From the NCBI GenBank assembly GCA_964584415.1, contig CAZOZX010000013.1, positions 1-32,210 of the forward strand: a DNA stretch of 32,210 nt. The letters are read 5' to 3'. The notes under the pieces were generated by a model, which was given only the letters and a program-made list of their open reading frames with translations, made no database searches and was not told the origin of the DNA. This DNA comes from PHAA01 sp964584415 (GTDB lineage Bacteria > Bacillota > Syntrophomonadia > Syntrophomonadales > Syntrophomonadaceae). Shown piece after piece: positions 8,378 to 15,482 of this stretch (positions within the stretch are counted from its first letter, which is position 1; each line of letters begins with the position of its first letter). Made by a program: the position numbers and the translations under genes.

Positions 8378-9505
8378 ATGCATAGGCAAAAAGCACTTAT
8401 TATATCAATAGCCCTGATTATTATGATGGTTCTGATCATGCCGGCCAATGCTGATCAGCTCAGTGATACCCAGAAGCTGCTGGAAAGTTTAAACCTCAAG
8501 ATGCAAACCACTCAGCAGAGTCTAAACCAGGTTTCCCGGGCGGAAAAATCCGTTTTAGGTGAAGTACAGGGTATCGAACAGAATGCTGATCAACTTCAGC
8601 GCGACATAAACGATTTGAACGACAAGATCGCCCGCTTGAACAGCCGTATCGTTACCTTGAACAAAGAGATTAAGATCCAGCAGAAGGAATTGGACAAGCA
8701 GACGGCCATTCTCAGTGATAGGTTAGTAATAATATATGAACAGGGGGAAACATCTTACCTGGAAGTATTGCTGGGAGCGACAGATGTCAAGGATCTGTTT
8801 ACCCGCATGGATATGCTGAGTACCATAGTGGGACAGGATAAAAAATTAATCGAACAGATAGACAGCCGCAAAAAAGACCTGGATAACAAAAAAGCTGATC
8901 TGAATGTACAGCAGCGTGAACTCGAGTCTTCCAAAGTGCTGATCGTTGAGAAAAAAGCCCGTTTATCGGAGCAATTGAAGCAGAAGAAACTGGTTTTGGC
9001 TGATGTTCAGCAGGACAAGGCCAGGTATGCCCAGGCCATGCAGGAGTTGGAGCAGGCATCGGCCGAAGCTGAGGCATTGATCCTGAGGCTGCAGGGCAAA
9101 GGCGGCAGTATTGGGACCGGTAAGTTCACCTGGCCTACCCCTGGCTACAGCAGTATTACCTCCAATTACGGCATGAGGTATCACCCGATTTTAAAAGTCA
9201 ACAAATTACATACCGGTATTGACATTGGCGCACCCAGCGGAGCCAAAATTGTAGCGTCTGACAGCGGAACGGTAATTTTTTCCGGTTGGCTGGGAGCATA
9301 TGGCAACGCCATCATCATAGACCACGGAGCAGGGGTGTCCTCCCTGTATGGACACCAGTCAGCCCGTCTGGTAAGTGTAGGGGCAGTGGTGAGCAAAGGT
9401 CAGACCATTGGCAAGGTAGGCAGCACCGGTTGGAGTACCGGTCCCCATCTCCATTTCGAGGTGAGGAAGAACGGCAGCCCCGTTAATCCCCGCAATTATA
9501 TTTAG
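8378..9505 (+). CDS. Secreted coiled-coil M23 metallopeptidase (EnvC/PcsB-like murein hydrolase or activator)
   Basis: A signal peptide (about residues 1-26, ending PANADQ) is followed by a long coiled coil (about 28-240) and a C-terminal LytM/M23 domain (about 250-375). The zinc ligands are intact: H278 and D282 in HTGID and H359 in HLHFE, with a second active-site histidine near H326 in SLYGH. It should therefore be an active peptidoglycan endopeptidase, unlike E. coli EnvC, which lost its ligands. The coiled-coil architecture and the position 81 bp after ftsX suggest it is held inactive and released by FtsEX, as described for EnvC, PcsB and CwlO. That link is inference from context. The start ATG follows GGGAGGGGG. 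A terminator lies 60 bp after the stop. Confidence 0.9.
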   Translation: MHRQKALIISIALIIMMVLIMPANADQLSDTQKLLESLNLKMQTTQQSLNQVSRAEKSVLGEVQGIEQNADQLQRDINDLNDKIARLNSRIVTLNKEIKIQQKELDKQTAILSDRLVIIYEQGETSYLEVLLGATDVKDLFTRMDMLSTIVGQDKKLIEQIDSRKKDLDNKKADLNVQQRELESSKVLIVEKKARLSEQLKQKKLVLADVQQDKARYAQAMQELEQASAEAEALILRLQGKGGSIGTGKFTWPTPGYSSITSNYGMRYHPILKVNKLHTGIDIGAPSGAKIVASDSGTVIFSGWLGAYGNAIIIDHGAGVSSLYGHQSARLVSVGAVVSKGQTIGKVGSTGWSTGPHLHFEVRKNGSPVNPRNYI

Positions 9506-9566
9506 GATTGTGTGATTATCGAAATAGCAGGATACCTACTTCCCTATAAAATAAAGATTTGATCTG

Positions 9567-9596
9567 GAGGCGGATGGTTTATCCGCCTCTTTTTTA
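9567..9596 (+). terminator. Intrinsic terminator after the M23 peptidase gene
   Basis: GAGGCGGAT and ATCCGCCTC form a perfect 9-bp stem with loop GGTTT, followed by seven T. It ends the ftsEX-peptidase unit. Confidence 0.94.
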
Positions 9597-9619
9597 TGGG
9601 AAAAACTAGCAACTGTTCA

Positions 9620-9648
9620 TTGTTTTAAGGGTTTATTTAGAGTAACAT
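9620..9648 (+). promoter_or_regulatory. Candidate promoter for the S41 peptidase gene
   Basis: TTGTTT (9620-9625) is followed after 17 bp by TAACAT (9643-9648). It lies between a terminator and the TTG start at 9709, where a promoter is needed. The hexamers are imperfect. Confidence 0.38.
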
Positions 9649-9708
9649 AAACTAGTGTGAACATAAAAAATCGATAGCCATAATAAAATAAAATATGGTG
9701 GTGTTGTA

Positions 9709-10851
9709 TTGCTGAATAAAATATTCAAATCAATAACCGGTATACTGGCGGTCATTGGGTTGCTGGCCGTCCTTTTGGTTGCCTATGCATTGGGAACCAA
9801 CCGGGATGAGTGGAGCAGCCTGTTTAGTGTTATGGGATTGATCAAAACCGTATCACTTAACCAGGCCTCGACAGATAAGATGTTGGAGGGAGCGACGGCC
9901 GGGATAGTTGCTTCTCTTGATGATCCCTACTCGAAATTCCTGGAAAAGAGCCAGTGGGAGGAATTGAAGCTGCAGTTGAATGCCGAATTTGGCGGCATCG
10001 GCGTTTATGTGGTGGAGACCGAAGATGGCAAATTGACTATAGTTTCTCCTATTAAAGGAACTCCAGCGGAAAAGGCTGGTTTGAAAAATGGTGACATTGT
10101 CACCCAAATTAACGGTCAAACTACCTATGGTATGAGCCAGGACGACGCGGTCCACCTGATGCGCGGTGATCCTGGTACCCAGTTGGACCTGGCGGTATAC
10201 CGCCCCGATCAGAACAAAGAGATTGTTTTCAAGATTACCCGGGAGATAATAAATGTTCCATCGGTTGAAGATAAGATGGTGAGCCAGGAGCCGCTGATAG
10301 GCTATATTAAGCTCAATCAGTTCCATGCCCGCTCAGCGCAGGAGATGGCGGCCAGCATAAATAAGATGGAACAGCAAAAGGTGAAGGGTCTGATTGTGGA
10401 TTTGCGCAATAACGGCGGCGGCGATTTTGACGCTTCGGTAAGTATCGCCGACCTGTTCCTGGGCTCAAGTGAAGTAGTCAGCATCAAAGATGCCCGAGGC
10501 CGTGAAACCGTTCATAATGCCAATCCGGGTGGGGATACCACTCCGTTGGTAGTGCTGGTCAACAAGAACAGTGCCAGCGCTTCGGAAATACTGGCCGGGG
10601 CTTTGCAGGACAATGGCCGCGCCGTCCTGGTAGGAGAGAAGACCTTTGGCAAGGGCCTGGTGCAGACGGTTTATCCCCTGGCAGATGGCGGAGCCTTGAA
10701 ATTAACCACCCAGAAGTACTTCACACCCAATGGCACTGATATTAATGAAATCGGAATAAATCCCGACATTGTTGTACAAAATGCAGATACAGGAGAACCT
10801 GACTTACAGTTGCAGAGAGCCATAGAATATCTAAAACAAAAAACGTCTTGA
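9709..10851 (+). CDS. S41 family C-terminal processing peptidase (CtpA/CtpB-like)
   Basis: This is a membrane-anchored serine protease of 380 residues. There is one N-terminal membrane segment (about 10-29), a PDZ domain (about 92-170, with GGIGVYVV and SPIKGTPAEKAGLKNGDIVTQING) and the S41 catalytic core. The Ser-Lys dyad is probably S290 in NSASASEILAGAL and K315 in FGKGLVQT, 25 residues apart as in CtpB. Such proteases trim C-termini of exported proteins; in B. subtilis CtpB acts in sporulation signalling. The start is TTG, supported only by a weak GGTGG. It precedes a MinJ-like gene, as ctpB does in B. subtilis. The real substrate cannot be read from the sequence. Confidence 0.95.
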   Translation: MLNKIFKSITGILAVIGLLAVLLVAYALGTNRDEWSSLFSVMGLIKTVSLNQASTDKMLEGATAGIVASLDDPYSKFLEKSQWEELKLQLNAEFGGIGVYVVETEDGKLTIVSPIKGTPAEKAGLKNGDIVTQINGQTTYGMSQDDAVHLMRGDPGTQLDLAVYRPDQNKEIVFKITREIINVPSVEDKMVSQEPLIGYIKLNQFHARSAQEMAASINKMEQQKVKGLIVDLRNNGGGDFDASVSIADLFLGSSEVVSIKDARGRETVHNANPGGDTTPLVVLVNKNSASASEILAGALQDNGRAVLVGEKTFGKGLVQTVYPLADGGALKLTTQKYFTPNGTDINEIGINPDIVVQNADTGEPDLQLQRAIEYLKQKTS

Positions 10852-10874
10852 TCCATTGATTTGGAGGACCTCAA

Positions 10875-12122
10875 GTGGAATTCTTCTATGCTATCCTACT
10901 AGAGCTAGGGCGAGTGTTGGTGCATACTCTGACATCGCCCTCTTTTTTGTTTCTATATATACTGCTGTTCGTCCTGGTTGCTGTTCAATACCGCCGCCTG
11001 CAGTCTTTGTCGGAATCGCTTTTGCAGTACAAGCAGAACATTTATTGGCGGGCAGCCCTGATATCTACTCTATTAGGCCTGCTAGGCGGGATTTTGGGTA
11101 GTATGGTATTGATTTTGCTGGGAGTGGACCTTTCTGGAATTGCAGTGGGCCAATTATGGCTGGCCGCGGTACTGCTGATGTTGATTAAGCCTCGCTTTTT
11201 ATGCTTTGCCTATGCTGCGGGGCTGCTGAGTGTCTCCAGCTTGCTGTTTGGGTATCCCCGCATAAATATTCCTCAATTAATGGGATTGGTAGGGGTTTTG
11301 CATTTAGTTGAGAGTGTGCTGATCTACATCAATGGTACCTTCAACCCCTGGCCTATTTATGTCAGTAAGCAGGGGAGTCTGCGTGGTGGTTTTAACCTGC
11401 AGCAGTTTTGGCCTATTCCCCTGGTAGCCCTGATTACGGTAGGGGTAATTGAACCTCAGGGGGCTATTTTGACCCCTGACTGGTGGCCTTTACTTCGAGC
11501 CGATGCGGTTTTCAGCAACAGCCATACCTATGTTTTGGTACCGGTATTAGCTGTGCTGGGCTATGGGGAGATAACCACCACTAAAACCCCGGCCCAGGCG
11601 GTGCGCGAGTCATCCAGACACCTGCTCATTTTCAGTCTCGGTTTGATTGGCCTGTCTATAATTACATCCTATCAAAGCATTTTACTGCCCCTGCTGGCTC
11701 TCTACAGTCCCCTGGGCCACGAACTGGTTATCTGGTTGGGAATGAGAGCGGAAAACCGAGCCCCCCTTTATGTTGCCCCCGAACAGGGAGTCATGCTCCT
11801 GGACGTCTTGCCGGCAACCCTGGCCCATCGTAAAGGCCTGCATTCCCGCGATGTTATCCTCAGTGTCAATGGTGAGAAAGTTCACAGCTATCAGGAAATA
11901 GCAAATCTAATTGCCCGGCCGGGGGAGAACTTACTGCTGGAGATATCCCGGGATGGGCAATTACTGCAGAAACGCCTGAAAATCCAGGGTAAGAAACAGC
12001 AAGTGGGACTGATTCCAGTTCCTGAGGGAAATAATGTGAGCTGCCTGTATGTGGACGACGATGCAATATTCTCGGTTGCGGTGCGGTTCTGGCGTCTGGT
12101 TAAAGATAAACTGTTCACCTAA
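10875..12122 (+). CDS. Multi-pass membrane protein with C-terminal PDZ domain (MinJ-like)
   Basis: The protein has 415 residues. The first 280 or so contain about seven or eight hydrophobic segments (near 22-38, 60-84, 91-105, 109-125, 133-150, 180-196, 215-230 and 252-275). A PDZ domain follows (about 305-375, with VMLLDVLPATLAHRKGLHSRDVIL in pieces and a carboxylate-binding-type start). No protease motif is seen. This architecture and the place after a ctp gene and before uvrBA match MinJ (YvjD) of B. subtilis, which bridges DivIVA and MinD to position division. Homology is likely, but the same role is inference. Start GTG with TTGGAGG 7 bp upstream; only 23 bp separate it from the protease, so they form an operon. 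Confidence 0.82.
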   Translation: MEFFYAILLELGRVLVHTLTSPSFLFLYILLFVLVAVQYRRLQSLSESLLQYKQNIYWRAALISTLLGLLGGILGSMVLILLGVDLSGIAVGQLWLAAVLLMLIKPRFLCFAYAAGLLSVSSLLFGYPRINIPQLMGLVGVLHLVESVLIYINGTFNPWPIYVSKQGSLRGGFNLQQFWPIPLVALITVGVIEPQGAILTPDWWPLLRADAVFSNSHTYVLVPVLAVLGYGEITTTKTPAQAVRESSRHLLIFSLGLIGLSIITSYQSILLPLLALYSPLGHELVIWLGMRAENRAPLYVAPEQGVMLLDVLPATLAHRKGLHSRDVILSVNGEKVHSYQEIANLIARPGENLLLEISRDGQLLQKRLKIQGKKQQVGLIPVPEGNNVSCLYVDDDAIFSVAVRFWRLVKDKLFT

Positions 12123-12172
12123 TGATCACTTTTTGAATATATTAAGAAAAAAGTGTTTACGAGGTGAGGGGT

Positions 12173-13267
12173 TTGAGCAATTTGGGCACGACCCGTTATA
12201 TTTTTGCCAGCAGTTATACCAGCCAGGGATATTGTACCTTTATCCCGGAATTAATCAACGGTTTGACCAAGGTCTATATTTTGAAGGGGGCTCCGGGGGC
12301 TGGGAAGGCAACCTTTATCCGGTTGGTCGGAGAGACCATGTGCGAGCAGGGCTGCGACATAGAATACTGGGTCTCATCCCTGGATCCGGTCAATCCTGAT
12401 GGCGTATATATTCCCCAAATGGATATAGCAGTGGTCAATGGCAGTCTGGTGCAGCCTATCGATCCGCGCTACCCGGAGATTAGGGAGATTTTAATCAATT
12501 TAGGTGAATACAGCCAATCCGCCATTGTGCTAGATCATGCCCAGGTGGTTACCGAGTTACTGGATGGTATCAAAAAGTCACAGGAGCAAACTGTCAGCCT
12601 GATACATGAAATAGTGCAAACCAAAGACGAAATCAGGCAGGCTAACAGTATTAGCCTGGATAAAGAGGGAGTAGGTCAGCTTATCGGCGATTTATCCAAT
12701 CGTATCCTGGAACAGCGCCAAGGTGATAAACACTATTTTGCCAGGGTGGTGACTCCTGAAGGTGTATTCAATTATCTGAATGAGCTTAGTTCTGACTGCC
12801 AGCAACGCTATATTTTTGTAGGCCCGCCGGGAAGCGGCAAGTCCATGGTTATTGACGAGATGGCCACTCGGGCCAGACTAAAGGGTTATGTTCTTGAATA
12901 TTATCATTGTGGATTGGAAGCTGAACGCCTGGTAATGGTTATAATCCGCAGCCTGCAATTGGCACTGATTGAGTCTGATCAGCCGGAGCCCGTACTCCGG
13001 CAAGGTGATATCATAATCGATATGAATAAATATCTGCCGGATGGCGGCGCTGACTTATGGACGGTTAACAGCAGCGCAGCCTATCGACGTTACGAGACCT
13101 TGCTGCTCCAAGCTCAGCAAGAATTATCGCAAATTCAAAAGAAGACCGATCAAGTCAAAAAGTACTACACCGCATCGATGGATTTGGAGAAATTGGACCA
13201 AAAGCGGTTAGAAGTTATTGCCGAAATATTAGCCCACCGGAAAAGAAAAGAATCCGCTCAAGGTTAG
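12173..13267 (+). CDS. Conserved two-P-loop ATPase-like protein (PRK06851-type)
   Basis: This is a conserved Firmicute protein of unknown role, about 364 residues from TTG 12173, for which GAGGTG is well placed; GTG 12164 would lie inside that SD. It is an internal duplication. Each half has a nucleotide-binding loop: GAPGAGKAT (about 39-47) and GPPGSGKS (about 217-224), each followed by a similar stretch ending in a D-x-D or E-type strand (YWVSSLDPVNPDG; YYHCGLEAERLVM). The first loop has Ala where Ser or Thr is expected after Lys, so only the second may bind ATP well. The C-terminal tail (about 300-360) is a charged helix, probably coiled coil. It resembles the family I know as PRK06851; I cannot assign a reaction. 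Confidence 0.8.
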   Translation: MSNLGTTRYIFASSYTSQGYCTFIPELINGLTKVYILKGAPGAGKATFIRLVGETMCEQGCDIEYWVSSLDPVNPDGVYIPQMDIAVVNGSLVQPIDPRYPEIREILINLGEYSQSAIVLDHAQVVTELLDGIKKSQEQTVSLIHEIVQTKDEIRQANSISLDKEGVGQLIGDLSNRILEQRQGDKHYFARVVTPEGVFNYLNELSSDCQQRYIFVGPPGSGKSMVIDEMATRARLKGYVLEYYHCGLEAERLVMVIIRSLQLALIESDQPEPVLRQGDIIIDMNKYLPDGGADLWTVNSSAAYRRYETLLLQAQQELSQIQKKTDQVKKYYTASMDLEKLDQKRLEVIAEILAHRKRKESAQG

Positions 13268-13335
13268 CCTGGTGATATTTTTCTAAGACCATCGTCCGCC
13301 ATTAATTGTTCCATATAGCCGTAAGCCGATCATCC

Positions 13336-13344
13336 TGCTATAAT
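13336..13344 (+). promoter_or_regulatory. Candidate extended -10 upstream of uvrB (distal)
   Basis: TGcTATAAT is a perfect extended -10, 126 bp before uvrB. No good -35 lies at 16-18 bp, which is tolerated with an extended -10. Confidence 0.4.
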
Positions 13345-13408
13345 TAAACCTTCTCGCCAAGGGAATGGATTATTATGGCGGTTGGACGGTAAGCGGTTTT
13401 TTTGTCGC

Positions 13409-13422
13409 TGCTATAGTATAAT
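13409..13422 (+). promoter_or_regulatory. Candidate -10 region upstream of uvrB (proximal)
   Basis: TGcTATAGTATAAT holds an extended -10 (TGcTATAGT) overlapping a perfect TATAAT at 13417-13422, 48 bp before the uvrB start. No convincing -35 is seen. No GAAC-N4-GTTC type LexA box was found in 13268-13469. Confidence 0.4.
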
Positions 13423-13469
13423 GAAATGATACACTTGCAGATTATGTGGGTATGAATTAAGGAGCTTAT

Positions 13470-15461
13470 ATGCAGAAATTTCGCATAAATTCGGATTATA
13501 TTCCTACGGGGGACCAGCCGGAGGCCATAAGGCGGTTAGTAGAGGGACTTGGGTCGGGCTACCGGGATATGACCCTGCTGGGGGTTACCGGATCAGGTAA
13601 GACCTTCACCATGGCTCAGGTCATTGAAGCAGTGCAGCGCCCCACCCTGGTCATGGCCCCCAACAAGACCCTGGCCGGACAGCTTTATAGTGAATTTAAG
13701 CAGTTTTTCCCCGATAATGCGGTGGAGTACTTCATAAGTTATTATGATTACTACCAACCGGAAGCGTATGTGCCTCACACCGATACCTATATCGAAAAAG
13801 ATTCATCAATCAATGATGAGATCGATAAATTTCGACATTCCGCTACCGCTTCGCTGTTGGAGCGGAGGGATGTAATAATTATAGCCAGTGTTTCGTGTAT
13901 ATACGGGTTGGGAGCCCCGGAAGATTATTATCAAATGGCCATCTCCCTTCGCCCGGGGGCCCAGATGCAGCGGGACCGGTTGCTGCAACAGCTGGTGGAG
14001 AACCAGTATGAACGCAACGAGACCACCTTTTTCCGGGGTAACTTCCGGGTAAGAGGCGATGTGGTCGAAATTTTCCCTGCTTCCTCCTGGGACAAGGCAC
14101 TGCGGATCGAATTTTGGGGGGATGAGATCGAGCGTATTTTAGAGTACAAACCGATGACCGGGGAAATCCTGGGCAAGCAGATGCATGCCATGGTCTTTCC
14201 GGCTTCCCACTTTGTCACCACCCGGGATAATATGCTGGCTGCGGCGGAAGAAATCGAAACCGAATTGGCCCAGCAGCTGGAGATATTTCAAAAGGAGGGT
14301 AAACTGCTGGAAGCCCAGCGTATTGCCCAGCGAACCCGTTACGACCTGGAGATGATCAAAGAGATCGGATATTGTAAGGGCATCGAGAACTATTCCCGCT
14401 ACATTACCGGGCGAAAAGCGGGGGAGCCGCCCTACACCCTGATCGATTTCTTCCCCAAGGACTTCTTACTGTTTATGGATGAATCGCATATATCTGTGCC
14501 TCAGGTGCGGGGAATGTACGCGGGCGACCGCTCCCGCAAAGAGAACCTGGTTAACTACGGTTTCCGGCTGCCTTCAGCCCTGGACAACCGACCTTTGACA
14601 TTTGCCGAGTTCGATCAAAAAATCAACCAGGTTATCTATGTGAGTGCTACTCCCGGTGATTATGAAATTGAGAAAAGCAGGTTGGTGGCCGACCAGGTGA
14701 TAAGGCCTACCGGATTGCTGGATCCGGAGATCGAGGTGCGTCCTACACTCAACCAGATCGACGACCTGATGGAGGAAATTCAGATCCGGGTGGAAAAAGG
14801 TTACCGGGTATTGGTTACCACTTTGACCAAGCGGATGTCTGAAGACCTATGTGATTATTTGGCTGATGCAGGAATAAAGGTGCGTTACATGCATTCAGAT
14901 ATTGAAGCCCTGGAACGAATGGATATATTGCGGGAACTGCGCAGCGGGGAGTTCGATGTGCTGGTCGGGATAAACCTGCTCAGGGAAGGCTTGGATTTAC
15001 CCGAGGTAGCCCTGGTAGCCATTCTGGACGCAGACAAAGAAGGATTCCTGCGCTCGGGCCGCTCCCTGATCCAAACCTCTGGTCGAGCCGCCCGTAATGT
15101 GGAAGGTACGGTTATCATGTATGCGGATCGGATCACCCCGTCAATGCAGCAGGCGATCGACGAAACCAACCGCCGGCGGGAAAAACAAATGGCTCATAAT
15201 TTAGCCCATAACATAACCCCGGAAACCATCAAGAAAGCTGTTTTCGCAGCTATCGAAGCTACAATGCAGGAAGAGCCGGCCAATTACCAGACCTCCTTTT
15301 TTGAGGGAATGAGCAAGGAAGAAAGGGCTAAACTGGCCGGGGAGATCGAGATCGAAATGCGCAAGGCAGCTGAAGCTCTGGAATTTGAGCGGGCGGCATC
15401 GCTGCGGGATATGATCCGGGAGTTGAGTTTGCCTCCTAAAAAGAAACGCAAGAAAAGATAG
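13470..15461 (+). CDS. uvrB: Excinuclease ABC subunit B
   Basis: UvrB is the damage-verifying helicase-like subunit of nucleotide excision repair; it is loaded by UvrA and then recruits UvrC. At 663 residues it has full length. Motifs are Walker A GVTGSGKT (38-45), the beta-hairpin segment YYDYYQPEAYVP that inserts between DNA strands, the DEAD-like DESH box (FMDESHISVPQ), helicase motifs V and VI (GLDLPEVALVAILDADKEG, QTSGRAARN) and a C-terminal UVR domain (EMRKAAEALEFERAASLRD) that binds UvrC. The C-terminus is a lysine/arginine run. ATG with AAGGAG upstream. uvrA follows after 21 bp. Confidence 0.98.
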   Translation: MQKFRINSDYIPTGDQPEAIRRLVEGLGSGYRDMTLLGVTGSGKTFTMAQVIEAVQRPTLVMAPNKTLAGQLYSEFKQFFPDNAVEYFISYYDYYQPEAYVPHTDTYIEKDSSINDEIDKFRHSATASLLERRDVIIIASVSCIYGLGAPEDYYQMAISLRPGAQMQRDRLLQQLVENQYERNETTFFRGNFRVRGDVVEIFPASSWDKALRIEFWGDEIERILEYKPMTGEILGKQMHAMVFPASHFVTTRDNMLAAAEEIETELAQQLEIFQKEGKLLEAQRIAQRTRYDLEMIKEIGYCKGIENYSRYITGRKAGEPPYTLIDFFPKDFLLFMDESHISVPQVRGMYAGDRSRKENLVNYGFRLPSALDNRPLTFAEFDQKINQVIYVSATPGDYEIEKSRLVADQVIRPTGLLDPEIEVRPTLNQIDDLMEEIQIRVEKGYRVLVTTLTKRMSEDLCDYLADAGIKVRYMHSDIEALERMDILRELRSGEFDVLVGINLLREGLDLPEVALVAILDADKEGFLRSGRSLIQTSGRAARNVEGTVIMYADRITPSMQQAIDETNRRREKQMAHNLAHNITPETIKKAVFAAIEATMQEEPANYQTSFFEGMSKEERAKLAGEIEIEMRKAAEALEFERAASLRDMIRELSLPPKKKRKKR

Positions 15462-15482
15462 CTATAACAAGGTGATTGGAAA

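Noticed and set aside
12127..12155. Hairpin CACTTTTT/AAAAAGTG before the two-P-loop gene
   Set aside because: An AT-rich stem with a 13-nt loop and no T-tract after it; too weak to call a terminator.
13268..13469. LexA/SOS box before uvrB
   Set aside because: I looked for GAAC-N4-GTTC and near matches and found none.
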